This document shows positions 24,423 through 34,829 of a stretch of 64,000 nt of DNA, piece after piece (within the stretch, counting starts at the first letter, position 1; every line of letters starts with the position of its first letter). The translations under genes and the position numbers were made by a program. The stretch is from Lepus europaeus (Eukaryota > Chordata > Mammalia > Lagomorpha > Leporidae): NCBI RefSeq assembly GCF_033115175.1, contig NC_084850.1, forward strand, positions 107,119,939 to 107,183,938, read 5' to 3'. The notes beneath the pieces are model-generated. The model saw nothing but the letters and a program-made list of their open reading frames with translations, did no database searches and was not told where the DNA came from.

Positions 24423-24556
24423 TTTAAAAAAAAAACTTTTATTTAATAAATATAAATTTCAAAAGTACAACTTTTGGATTATAGCAGTTTCCCCCCCATA
24501 ACCACCCTCCCTCCTGCAAACCATCCCATCTCTTACTCCCTCTCCCATCCCATTCT
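24423..24556 (-). mobile_element. Rabbit L1 3' end fragment
   Basis: Inverted L1 end: poly(T), 'cttttatttaataaatat', 'ggattatagcagtttccc' and a C-rich stretch that is the complement of the purine-rich blocks seen sense at 3100..3170. It is cut off after about 130 bp. Confidence 0.8.
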
Positions 24557-24938
24557 TGAAGTCCTTTCAGTTCCCTCCCAACCATTCCTCAGTTGCACTT
24601 ACCACTTCATATTCTGCCCCCTTCAAAACCAAGATCTTTAAATAGTTTGCTCTGCCCAATGTCTTCATTTTCTCAACTTCTATTCCTCTACCCATTCCAA
24701 TTCATCTGGACATACATCACTTCATCAAAACAGTATTTGTTGATTTACTTATGATCTATGACCTCAATTTTTCTACCCAAACTAATTCCTTCAGTTCCTT
24801 TCACCACTCCATCTTTATTGAAATATCCTGTTCCCTCAGTTTCTGAGTCTTTCTTTCACCTCTATGATTAGTCTTTCTCAGCTTCTTTGCTATTTTGTAT
24901 GCTCATCTGCCCCCACTGGCCCACTAAATGCTGGTAGT
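24557..24938. other. unassigned pyrimidine-rich sequence
   Basis: CT-rich on the plus strand. Nothing recognised. No frame of note. Confidence 0.45.
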
Positions 24939-24952
24939 CCTCAAGGCCTATT

Positions 24953-25263
24953 CCATTTATTTATTTATTTATTTGACAGGTAGAATTACAGACAGACAGA
25001 GAGAGAGAGAAAGGTCTTCCTTCCGTTGGTTCACTCCCCAAATTGCCACCACGGCCAGTACTGCACCTTATCTGAAGCCTGGAGCCAGGTGCTTCCTCCT
25101 GGTCTCCCATGCAGGTGCAGGGGCCCAAGTACCTGGGACATCCTCCACTGCAGTCCCGGGCCACAGCAGAGAGCTGGACTGGAAGAGAAGCAGAACCCGG
25201 TGCCCAGATGGGATGCCGGCACCGCAGGCAGAGGATTAACCAAGTGAGCCACAGCACCGGCCC
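24953..25263 (-). mobile_element. Rabbit C-type SINE, young, 14-bp target duplication
   Basis: Inverted copy with (TTTA)n tail, 'ttccgttggttcactcc' and head 'gccacagcaccggcc'. The 14-bp site 'cctcaaggcctatt' flanks it perfectly at 24939..24952 and 25264..25277. Frames of about 100 codons on both strands are SINE artefacts. Confidence 0.97.
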
Positions 25264-25407
25264 CCTCAAGGCCTATTACTAAACCCTTTACACTTCCCAT
25301 ATTATAGTCTGTCTTAATATTATCTTTGGTATCAATTTGCATTTATGTGTGTACCTCAGATCCATAAATCCAACATTTATTTGTAAACATTTCAGCTCAA
25401 CATCTTT

Positions 25408-25531
25408 TTTTTTTCACCAGTGTTTAAACTTTTATTTCACACCATGCAAGGTCAATTATAACACATTAAAAAGTGACAACAGCTATGAGCTGCAATTGTA
25501 CATTTATACATTGGAAACGTCCATTTTCAAA
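25408..25531 (-). pseudogene. 5'-truncated retrocopy of an unidentified mRNA 3' end
   Basis: A 124-bp non-L1, non-SINE insert with a poly(A) tail on the minus strand (T run at 25408..25414). A poly(A) signal AATAAA lies at 25431..25436 on the minus strand, 17 nt from the tail. A perfect 16-bp target duplication (tcagctcaacatcttt) flanks it at 25392..25407 and 25532..25547. On the sense strand the site reads T/AAAG, close to the L1 endonuclease preference. All this fits a cellular mRNA 3' UTR copied by L1 machinery and truncated before the coding region. I could not name the parent gene. Confidence 0.85.
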
Positions 25532-25703
25532 TCAGCTCAACATCTTTACATGCGGTCTTCCTAATCAAATTTGAACCTCTTCCAATATTCCTTGTCACAA
25601 TGAGTGGTACAAACTTTGCTCCAGCTATGTAATCTCAAAATCTAAGGACAGTCTTTTATACCTTCGCTCATCATCATTACTAAATCTAATTCCTTAATGT
25701 TTT

Positions 25704-26150
25704 AGTCTGTTTTCCCTGGGTATAACAAAATAATTGATGCAAGGTATTCTCTATAAAGAAATGAGGTTTTCTTTGCTCATACTGTTCTAGGATCCAGAGC
25801 TTGATGTCAACATGTGATTGGCTCTCTTGAGGACTTTCTGGTTATGTCACAGGGTGGTAGATGGCACCATGACAGGAACATATATGAGAGGCAGAAGTCA
25901 CATGGTAAGATACAAAGCCAGAGAGAGTGGTGCGGAACCGGCCTTGCTCTTTTATAACAAGCCCCTCATGAGAACTAACTGGGGCCCCATGATACCTACA
26001 TCAATCCCTTTCAAAGACAGAACTCCCAATAACCTAATTACTTTGCACTGGGCTCTACCTCATAATGGTTCCACCATCTCAACCCTATCACCCTGGAGAC
26101 CAAGCCTCCAACACACGAAATGTGAGACAAATAATATCCAAACCACAGTA
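25704..26150 (-). repeat. MaLR (MST/THE1-like) solitary LTR
   Basis: Inverted motif order of an MST-type LTR: 'gttttagtctgttttccc', 'gtataacaaaataattg', 'ctataaagaaatgaggt', 'acatggtaagatacaaag', 'acaagcccctcatgag', 'ggccccatgatacc' and 'caaccctatcacc'. The 128-codon plus frame 25818..26204 lies within it and is non-genic. Confidence 0.75.
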
Positions 26151-26254
26151 ATCACTAAATCATTAAGTACTATCAACTTATCTCCTAAATATTTTCAAGT
26201 TTAGCAACCTATTTTTATACCTACCAGCTACATTGTTCTTTTAGACATCAGAAG

Positions 26255-26409
26255 GGGCGCAAGCACTTGGGCCACCTTCTACTGCTTTCCCAGGCACATT
26301 AGCAGAGAGCTGGATCAGAAATGGAGCAGCCGGATCTCGAACCGGTGTCCATATGGGATGCCGGCACTGCAGACAGCAACTTTATCCACTACGCCACAGC
26401 GCCATCCCC
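26255..26409 (-). mobile_element. Rabbit C-type SINE, head half only
   Basis: From 'gcgcaagcacttgggcc' to 'cacagcgccatcccc'. The tail half is missing. Confidence 0.9.
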
Positions 26410-26710
26410 ATATAACTCTTATTATGTTTAGGTGCTGGACAATTGTGCTTTAGGAGCTATTCTCCAGCCCCAAGGAGGAAATGCTTTCTAATATAGGCCA
26501 ATCATGTCAATTCTATTCTCCCTGCCAGTGTTTGGATTAGGAATTGGCTTCTGGAACAAAAAACTTTTATAATGAAAAGCAAAATGGCATGGAAATGGGG
26601 AATGCCTCCCCCCCAAAAAAGGAATAAAAGAGAACTCACATACAACTAAAGCAGAGTTGCCCAGGCTCACTTGCAACACCATGAGAATCAGAATCAATGC
26701 TTACTATTTG

Positions 26711-26785
26711 GGGCCGGCACTGTGGCGTAGTAGGTAAAACTGCAGCCTACAGTGCTGGCATCCCATATGGTAAATCTTAAACAAA
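26711..26785 (+). mobile_element. Internally deleted C-type SINE, about 75 bp
   Basis: The first 60 bp of the SINE (head to 'ggcatcccatatgg') is fused directly to the last bases of the element ('taaatctt') and an A-rich tail. Flanks share 'aatgctta' (26697..26704 and 26786..26793), so it was probably inserted in this short form or deleted soon after. Confidence 0.8.
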
Positions 26786-26799
26786 AATGCTTATTGTTG

Positions 26800-27825
26800 T
26801 ATGCCACTGGACTTGAGGCTTATCTACTATGAAGCATTACTATGGCAATAGTTACCAGATATACCAGCAAAAACATCTTAACTGTTGTAGGTATTAAACA
26901 ATCATATAATTGAATATAATTCTCTTTCACTAGATCATAAATTCCAAAGGGCAGAAATTGCCTATTTTTGCTCTTCATTGTATCCTATCACCTCACCCAT
27001 AATTGCATAATAAGTGTTGATTAATTTAATATTACTTATGAAAGCGAAAGGCTGAAATAATACACAGCAAAAAATGTTAAAATCAGATAGCAGGATAATA
27101 AGGAATATTTATATTTTCACTTTTATCTTAGTATAATACCTTTCTGTATTTTAATAATACTTTTTATAATAAACAATGAATTCCCTTTATAATTGAGAAT
27201 AAAAGCAGCAAAGCTATTTCTACTAAGGAAAAAATATATAATTATTTGGAAAGAAATATTCTCATGGGTCAAACATGAAGTCATTTGCATGAGTTAAAAC
27301 TTGCATAGAGTTCCAGATTCAGAAGACTATAAATTCACACAAACGAGATGAATATTTAGGTGTCAGGACAGTAAATAAAGTCTTGGTTGGCACCAAGATT
27401 TAAGATCTAGCTGAGAAACACTGCACTTTGCTTTGTTTTGCCTTGCTTCCTAGGGTCAGAGAGAAATGTCTCTAGTAAGCCACAAGAAGACAGAAATTTA
27501 GGAAGACTGGATCAAATGGAAATGCTAAGAAGCTATTTGTTATTACCTCATTGTCTCTAGAGCTCATTTTACACATTTTTGTAGCCCGAGGACATCTCTC
27601 CAGCCACATGGCTTTACTTTTGTCTGCTTCCACCCCCAATTTCTCTGCTATGTGCCCTCATCCCATTCTCTAAGGTGAGGATTTTTGCTCTCCTCTTAAG
27701 CTCCTTCAGACCAACCCTGGCTTCCCATGGTTCTTTGCATGCCTGCATTTCAGGATTCAAGGGTACAGAAATAAAAAAAAAAAGGAATCACAATTAATAC
27801 TTATACACAGCCATATGGATCATTC
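26800..27825. other. unassigned sequence, no gene seen
   Basis: AT-rich, about 1 kb, with no recognisable repeat and no frame above 60 codons. Confidence 0.5.
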
Positions 27826-28138
27826 TTTTTTTTTTTAAGAAAAAGATTTACTCGCTTGAAAACCAGAGTTACAAAGAGAGGGAGGGAGGGAAGGAAGGAT
27901 GGAGGGGGAGAGAGAGAAAGAGAGAAAGAGAGAGAGAGAGAGAATGAATCTTCTCTGTCGGTTCACTCCCCAAATAGCTACAACTGCCAGGGCTGGGCCA
28001 GGCCAAAGCCAGAAGCCAGGAGCTTCATCCAGGTCTCCCACATGAGTGGCAGGGTCCCAAGCCTTTGGGCCTTCCACTGCTTTCCTGGGTACATTAGCAG
28101 GGAGCCAGCTAACCTGCTGTGCCCACAATGCCGGTCCC
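27826..28138 (-). mobile_element. Rabbit C-type SINE with expanded GA tract
   Basis: Poly(T), then a (GGGA)/(GA) stretch at 27876..27943, 'cggttcactccccaaat', 'ccaggtctcccacatg' and a shortened head 'ccacaatgccggtccc'. The promoter region is partly deleted. Confidence 0.9.
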
Positions 28139-28234
28139 TGAAACATTCTACAGAAACAGTATTGAATGGAAACCACAAACTAAGAAAAAGTTAGATTTAT
28201 TATTGAAGAAAATTTATATAAATTTAAAACATAT

Positions 28235-28511
28235 GGAGCTGGTGTCGGTTCCAGTCCTAGCTGCTCCACTTCTGATCCAGCTCTCTGCTATGGCCTGGGA
28301 AAGCAACAGAGGATGGCCCAAGTGCTTGGGCCCCTGCACCCACGTGGGAAACCCGGAGGAGGCTCCTGACTCCTGGTTCCTGGCTTCGGACCAGCTCAGC
28401 TCTGGCCATTGTGGCCATTTCGGGAGTGAACCAGCAGATGGAAGACCTCTCCCCCCCACCCCTCTCTCTGTTACTCTTTCAAATAAACAAAATAAATCTT
28501 TAAAAAAATAA
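28235..28511 (+). mobile_element. Rabbit C-type SINE with deleted promoter region
   Basis: Opens 'ggagctggtgt' and jumps straight to 'cggttccagtcctag', so about 50 bp between the two pol III boxes is missing. The rest is complete, ending 'cctttaaaaaaataaaa'-like A-rich tail. It lies head to head with the previous minus-strand copy. Confidence 0.9.
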
Positions 28512-28753
28512 AATGTATAAATTCACATGTATCTCTTAGATTAGCTACATATAAAAGAACTTGTATTAAACATTTTGAAAGGGTGCCCAGTTGGAGGAAA
28601 GAATTAAGTGTGCGCACAGAGAATAAATGGTGGAAGGGCTGTTAATGAAGGAACTGCTTACAGTGGTGTGGGGAGGGTGAAAGATGGGAAGGTGTATTGT
28701 TTTTCTATTGCTTCTGCAATAGAAATCATGACACATTTAGTAGCAAAAAAATA

Positions 28754-29116
28754 GGGGCCAGTGTTACAGGGCAGTGAGTTAAGCTGCCACTTGCCATGTT
28801 GATGTCCCATATCAGAGTGTCGATTCGAGTCCCAGCTGTTCTGCTTCCAATTCAGTTCCCTGCTAATGCACCTGGGAGGGCAGCAAAAGATGACCCAAGT
28901 TCTTGGGCCCCTGCACCCATGTGGGAGACCAGGATGGAGTTCCCTGGCTCTTGGCATCAGCCTGGCCCAGCTCTGGCCATTGTAGCCATTTGGGAATTGA
29001 ACCAGCAGATGGAAGATTCTCTCTATCTCTTGCCCTCTCCTTCTCCATCTCCTTCTCTGTCTCTTTTCCCTCTCCCTCTGCTTTTCAAATAAACAAATAA
29101 ATACCTCTTTTTAAAA
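28754..29116 (+). mobile_element. Rabbit C-type SINE, full length
   Basis: From 'ggggccagtgttacagg' to 'caaataaacaaataaatac' and an A-rich end. It has a long CT-rich stretch (29015..29085) before the tail. It interrupts the minus-strand LTR. Confidence 0.95.
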
Positions 29117-29143
29117 AGTGAATTTGTCTAACAATTCTATAGC

Positions 29144-29623
29144 TGTGATCATCCCTTTATGTGTTAACTGACTGGACTAAGGGATGTGCAGGTAGCTGGT
29201 AAAACTTTGTTTCTAGATGTGTCTGGGAGGGTGTTTCATGAAGATCTGAGCATTGGAAACAGTAGACCAAGTAAAGAAGATCCACTCTGCCTGATTAATT
29301 GAGGCTTGGATAGAACAAAGAAGCAGAGAAAGGGAGGTGTCTCGAGCTGAGACACCCATCTTCTGTCTTCAGATACTGATGCTTCTGATTCTTTGGCCTT
29401 TTGGACTCTGGAACTTCCAGAAGCATCCACCAGGTGCTCAGGCCTTTCGCCTTCGACTAAACTACATCACCTGGTTTCCTGGGTCTCTAGCTTTCAGATC
29501 TCAGGTTGGCGACTCCTCGGCCTTCAGAATCACATAAGGCAAATTTCTTAATAAATCTCCTCTTATACAGCAAAATATAGCTAACTGATTCTTTGTCTCT
29601 GAAAAACCCTGGCTAATAGAGCA
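29144..29623 (+). repeat. Solitary LTR-like repeat inserted in an older LTR
   Basis: Begins 'tgtgatcatccctttatgtg', continues with 'gtgtctgggagggtgttt', 'agaccaagtaaagaagatc', 'ggacttcc'-type repeats, and ends with 'cttaataaatctcctc' (a poly(A) signal in LTR position) and 'ccctggctaatagagca'. The TG...CA ends fit an LTR. The family is known in mammals but I cannot name it with certainty. Confidence 0.6.
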
Positions 29624-29870
29624 GGTCAGAAGTTGTATGTGGGTCTCCCCAGTCTAAAATCAAAGTATTAGGAGTACTACCTTCCTTGTAGACTCAAGAG
29701 TCTTGCCTTTTCCAGCTTCCAGAATCTATCTGCGTTTCCTGGCTCATGACCCCCTTTCCCCATCATCAAAGTCAACAACATCTCATCTAATCTCTCTCAC
29801 CCTGCTCTGTTGTCACATCCCTTTCTGATCACAGCTGGGGAAGGTTCTTGGCTTTTCACCACCTTTTATT

Positions 29871-30493
29871 ATTGAATAGGGCCCAGGCAATCCCTGGGAG
29901 ATCAGAGTGGAAAGATTTCTTGCTTTTGTTTCTTAAAATGAGCAAGGAAAGATTCAGACTGAGATAAATCAGCATGCAGGCTACATCCCATTCACTGGTG
30001 TCTCTTCTTGTCCGTTCCTAACCTTGTTGTGCAGTGGGGTCAGGTAGAAATCACTGAAACGAAAGAAGGTAGGGAGGTGGGGAGAAGTACAGGAAAGAGA
30101 ATGAAGACACAGCAAGAATGTGAGCAAGGCAACATTTCTGGGAAGGCCTTAGTGCAGCAACTCTTCCAAAGCAGTGCAAATATTAGCGATCGTCTATGTC
30201 AATGAAAGATTTTCACTTGGAGTCTGGTTCACGTTGATTTATAAAGTACTGGCAGTCTATGTCAGTGGAACAGGACCTTCTTCTCCATAAACTGCTAGCT
30301 TCACTCTGAGCAGGATTCTAGTCTGAAGGCATCTCTGGGTTTCACTTCTGCGATTGCTACTCCCACCCCCCATTCCCTTGTTTCTAGAGGACACTTGACC
30401 CCCTTTGACATTCACTTAATTTTCTATCCAGACATTACATTCCCCCCAGGCATAGTGCCTGAGTTTTCTTTAAACACGAAAGACAACCTAATT
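29871..30493. other. unassigned sequence
   Basis: No repeat or exon recognised. The longest frame is 65 codons. Confidence 0.5.
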
Positions 30494-30760
30494 TTTATCT
30501 TTTTAATTTATTTATTTGAGAAGAAAAAGAGAAGGAGGAGGAGGAGGAAGAAGAGGACGGGAGAGATCTTCCATCTGCTAGTTCATTTCCCAAATGGCTG
30601 CAACAGCCGGGGCTGGGCCAGGCTGAAGCCAGGAGCCAGGATCGTCATCCGGGTTTCTCATGTGGATGCAGGGGCCCTAGTACTTGGGCCATCTTCTTTA
30701 ATACCAGATATCAACATTGCAGGTGATGGCTTGCCCCACTGCACCACAACACCAGTCCCC
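30494..30760 (-). mobile_element. Rabbit C-type SINE
   Basis: Inverted: 'taatttatttatttgag', a (GAG)n-like purine tract at 30528..30562, 'caaatggctgcaacagcc', 'ggagccaggatcgtc' and head 'ccacaacaccagtcccc'. A stretch in the middle ('tcttctttaataccag') is deleted relative to full copies. Confidence 0.9.
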
Positions 30761-30819
30761 TCTCCACATGACCTTTTAAAAGATACATCATATTTCATAT
30801 AATAGCAGAAATGATCTTT

Positions 30820-31085
30820 TATTATTTCTATTTAGTGCTCATCTAGAATGAACCAAGAACTATGGTAGATATCAAAAATACAATGGTAAGCAAAATAGTA
30901 AACAATCCTTGTCTTACAGAGTTTATATACTATTGAGAGAGATACTTAAAAATTACACAAATAACACCACAAACATAAATGCTGTAAAGCAGAAGTGCAG
31001 GATACTATGATACAGGACAACTGAGGGGACACAGCGTAGTCTAGAGAGGTCAGGCACCTGCTCCCTAAAGAACAAGCAGTTAAGT
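30820..31085 (-). repeat. LINE-2 3' end fragment
   Basis: Inverted L2 end: 'agaactatggtagatatc', 'acaatccttgtcttacagag', 'ttatatactattgagagag', 'aaatgctgtaaagcag'. These follow the complement of the L2 motifs for 'ctgtgtcttattcatc', 'ctccttgagggc' and 'gtctgtctccc'. Confidence 0.65.
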
Positions 31086-31289
31086 CAAAAATCTAAAACA
31101 TAAGTAGGAGACCACATCACTTTCCTCCTTCACTCTTCCATTCCCCTCTGTTTCTGGCTAAGAAATAGGTCATTGTGGTGGTCATGAGGTAGAAGGAATG
31201 TGGTTCTTTGGTAGAACTGAGAGATGTTCAACATGGCTAAAGCTTTTAAGGCTGAGTTTAAGGAACTCAGCACATAAAGATAAGAAAGA

Positions 31290-31583
31290 GGAGAGGGCAT
31301 TTGGTGCAGAGGTTAAGACGCTGCTGTGGATGCCCACATTCCATATCAGAGTGCTTGATGTCGAGCCCTGGCTCCCCTCCTCATTCCAGCTTCTTGGAGG
31401 CAGCAGGTGATGGTCCAAGTGCTTGGTCCCTGCCACTCACATGGGAGACTTGGATGGAGTTCCAGGCTCCTGGTTTGGGCCTGGCCCAACTCTGGCTGTT
31501 CTGGGCATTTGAGGAGATGGAAGAGCTCTCCCTGCACCACCTTTTGAAATAGATAAAAATAAACAAAACTTTTTTTCAAAAAG
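31290..31583 (+). mobile_element. Rabbit C-type SINE with 11-bp target duplication
   Basis: Body 'ggtgcagaggttaagacgc' to 'ttttgaaatagataaaaat' plus an A/T-rich tail. The 11-bp site 'gataagaaaga' occurs on both sides (31279..31289 and 31584..31594). Confidence 0.93.
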
Positions 31584-31760
31584 GATAAGAAAGAAAAGAA
31601 GAAGCCATGAAACATAACCAAGGAATGACCAAAGGAAAAACTGGTGTCATCGAAGCTATATACTGAATGTGGCAGAGAGGCCACTTACAATAGGATTGAA
31701 AAGTATTTATTGTGTTTACCAAAATGAAAGCTATCAGTGACCTTATCAAAAGTGGCTTTG

Positions 31761-32097
31761 GGGCTGGCGCCGTGGCTCACTTGGCTAATCCTCTGCCTGC
31801 AGCGCCGGCACCCCAGGTTCTAGTCCCGGTTGGGGCACCGGATTCTGTCCCGGTTGCTCCTCTTCCAGTCCAGCTCTCTGCTGTGGCCCGGGAAAGCAGT
31901 GGAGGATAGCCCAAGTGCTTGGGCCCTGCACCTACATGGGAGACCCAGAGGAAGCGCCTGGCTCCTGGCTTTAGATCGGCGCAGCGCCAGCCATAGCGGT
32001 CATTTGGGGAGTGAACCAACGGAAGGAAGACCTTTCTCTTTCTCTCTCTCTCTCTCTCTCACTGTCTAACTCTGCTTGTCAAAAAAAAAAAAAAAAG
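31761..32097 (+). mobile_element. Rabbit C-type SINE, young and complete
   Basis: Complete copy. The A-box-like 'tggctcacttgg' is at 31773..31784 and the B-box-like 'ggttctagtcc' at 31816..31826. The 24-bp internal duplication is at about 31829..31852. A pure 16-A tail ends it (32081..32096). The site 'gtggctttg' is duplicated at 31752..31760 and 32098..32106. CpG retention and an unbroken A tail point to a recent insertion. Confidence 0.97.
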
Positions 32098-32106
32098 GTG
32101 GCTTTG

Positions 32107-32486
32107 GTAGACAGTAGGCAACAAAATGCCAGAGTGGAACGAACTGAAGAGTAAATTAGTCACTATAAACTATATGTTACTATTGTAAAAATCAGCAAAA
32201 TTCCAGTGGTTGAAGATGCAAAACTTTCTTGGTCATGTAACATATACTATGTAGATCTCCAGTGGTTTCTACCATAGAGCTACCTAGGATGATAGAGGCT
32301 CTATCATCTGAAAATTGTACCACCTACAATATCAATTGCCTCAGTTTCTGTGACAAAGGAAGAAAGCATGGAAACTCATGCACTTACCCCTGGGCAGACT
32401 ATTCGTGAGCTCCCAGAAGATGAAGATTTCCATCAGCTGGGGGAAAAAAAGAATCAGACATTGATGATCTCTAGTAATAGCTATAT
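32107..32486. other. unassigned sequence
   Basis: No repeat recognised. No exon-like frame. Confidence 0.5.
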
Positions 32487-32488
32487 GA

Positions 32489-32560
<72 letters not shown>

Positions 32561-32561
32561 A
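32487..32561. repeat. Pure (GAAA)n tetranucleotide array
   Basis: About 18 uninterrupted GAAA units with clean borders. A plus frame through it gives a Lys-Glu-Arg repeat and is not a gene. The array probably varies in length between individuals. Confidence 0.98.
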
Positions 32562-33401
32562 CAGAAAAGGGAACAGAGACAGCAAGTGTAGATTACAATT
32601 TTGAGAAGCTTGGTTGTTTTTTCTTGAAGAGATACATGATGGGGGCTAGACAGCGAATGATACCAGGGAGAAGTAGAGTGTATTTGTGTATGCGTGTGTG
32701 AGTGTATGTTTGTGTCTTTTTGCTTCCATTCTTTGATGGCATTAATTAAATCAAGTTTAAATTTTCAGCAGAAATTCAGGCTGTGGTAAATTCTGAAATT
32801 CAGACTGTAGAAATTCGGAAATTTAGACTGTGGTAGTCTAAAGACACAAGAGAGAAAAAAGAAAAAAATAATGAAATGAAGTTCCACCACAAAGCAGAAA
32901 TGAGGGAATCCATAGGAAAGTGGAGGTTTTGACTTTACTATAAGGATCACATTTCCCATTGTAAAAGTGAGGGGAAATGAGCAAATAAATTAAGAGACAA
33001 GTAAATTTTGAAAGTCAATGGTCAGAGGTTGAGGGAGTTCCCTGCCAATAGCAATCAATTTCTATATGAAGTATGAAATAAAGTAATCCACTGAGGATCA
33101 AAGGGAAAGTGGAAGTGGAAGAGATCATCAAAAGTTTGAGTAAGCTAGAAAAGGTGTGAGATGGTAATTTCAGCAAGTACAGGATGAGCAAGTAGGCTTG
33201 CTGGGCAGACATGAAAGCCTGGTTAGATTTGATGATCACAAATTTATCATGATAATCTACTCTGTTGTAGAAGTTCCTCTAGCAATGGTGAGCTATACAA
33301 TTGACCAACATGGAGATGGCAAATCTCTGAATTCAGCCAGGAATTAGTGATGTGGCTGAAGGAAAGGGAGAAAGGGTAGTTAAGGATATTTACAGGAGTA
33401 A
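32562..33401. other. unassigned sequence
   Basis: Contains a short GT-rich stretch (32680..32718) and a threefold local repeat around 32768..32835 based on 'aaattcagactgt'. Nothing else recognised. Confidence 0.5.
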
Positions 33402-33749
33402 GGGGGACAAGTGTTTGGTCTAGTGATTAAGACACATGCATTTGAGGTGGGAGTACATGGGTTTGATTCCTGACACTAGCTCCCGATTCTAGTTTCCTGC
33501 TAATGCAGACACTGTGAGGCATCAGTGATGACTCAAGTAGTTGAGTCAATGCCAACCATGTTGGAGACCTAGACTGAGTTTCCAGTTCCCTGTTTCTGTC
33601 CTGGCCCAGTCTTGGCCATTGTAAGCATTTAAGGGGGAGAGGGTGAACCAGCAGGTGACAGATCTTTTTATCTGTCTCCCTCTCTGTGTACATTTTTCTA
33701 TCTATTTATCTCTTTGCTCCTCAAATTTAAAAAAAATAAATATTTATTT
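33402..33749 (+). mobile_element. Rabbit C-type SINE, old copy
   Basis: Diverged body with 'gtgattaagacacatgc', 'gggtttgattcctgac', 'gtttcctgctaatgcag', 'gtgaaccagcaggtgac', and a T/A-rich end 'aaaaaaaataaatatttat'. Confidence 0.88.
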
Positions 33750-34829
33750 ACAAAGGATAGGTTGTAATCTAATCTACACTGGACAAAGAAGGACGTGAGA
33801 TCAGGAGAAGGGTAGTACATAGGGAAAGAGTGTAGATGGATTGAGGGACTTGCAAAATTAAAGAACTGTTCTAGTGGGTATATTTAAGCAATAAGCTGGA
33901 AAGCTAGGAAGCTGTGAATAGAGCGAGAAGTCCAAGAGTAACTGAGGAGATGGTATGTTTTCAGTGATTATGTCCCGTGTCTGACTCTGGGCTTGGGTGG
34001 CTAAGGGGGAGTAGGGAAGAAAATCATTGCAGATGAAGAGGTCAAAGAACTGAACAGCCATGAGTCTTCCATGAAGACATTTAATTTACTCCCAGAATAG
34101 TGAGAATGAAAATTGTGATACAACAGCTAAATTCTTAATAAATTAGGGGGGCAGTATATGAGAGGCTAACAAATAACTCCAAGAAAAGAAGGAAAGAGCA
34201 GTACACTTTCTAAAGAGATGGAGAAGAAGCAATACTCTAGAGGTGACCAACAAATCTGAAAGTTTTTTAACTAAGTCCTGCAAAGTGTAGATCTTATGCA
34301 CTCCACACAATGTCAAGACTCACATCAGTGTTCTCAAAAGTTGATTAATGACCAGCACTTGATCTAGAAATGTGTGAATTTGTATTAATAAAGTTGATTA
34401 AACTACATTTGGACTGTTTTTGTATTTATATCAAAATCTGGAGCAGCTGTAGGCATGTGGAATTCTGACCACATGGGGATGGCATTCCTTGCAAGAGCCA
34501 GCTGTTCTTACCTTCTTCTCACTCCAGAAGGGTGACAGAATACAAGGAATACCCTAATCATTTTTAATATTTGCAACTCATTGTCAAATTTTGATACTTT
34601 AAGTATTACTAACACATAACTTTCTTCTAACCTTACAGTTGAATAAGAGCCCCAGAATATAAGTCTTAGTTAGACCCCTCAGGCTATTCTTACAAATTTC
34701 CTTTTCCTCTTTAAATTTGCTTTTGTTGTTCTTAGTGACCAATTGAAAAATGGAATTAGAGGAGGGTAAACTTCCATAAGGTTCTCCAGAACTGGCCTAT
34801 GCATGTCCACAGTTAATTTTCTAAACTCA
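33750..34829. other. unassigned sequence, no gene seen
   Basis: About 1.1 kb, AT-rich, without recognisable repeats. The longest frame is 67 codons. Confidence 0.5.

Larger units (their letters stand above)
28695..29870 (-). repeat. Old MaLR/ERVL-type LTR, split by a SINE and another LTR
   Basis: Part one, 'tctattgcttctgcaatag' to 'catttagtagc', part two 'gaatttgtctaacaattc', part three 'ggtcagaagttgtatgtg', 'gccttttccagcttccag', 'ggctcatgacccc' and 'tctgatcacagctggg'. The three parts follow one consensus in inverted order. Between them sit a SINE (28754..29116) and a plus-strand LTR (29144..29623). Confidence 0.65.

Noticed and set aside
25818-26204. 128-codon plus frame
   Set aside because: It lies mostly in an MST-type LTR read on the antisense strand and has no viral or cellular motif.
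31773-31826. A-box and B-box motifs resembling a tRNA gene
   Set aside because: They belong to the tRNA-derived head of a C-type SINE. The acceptor stem and anticodon arm needed for a functional tRNA are not there.
32487-32561. Regularly spaced repeats as a CRISPR-like array
   Set aside because: Units are 4 bp with no spacers, and the host is a mammal. It is a simple microsatellite.
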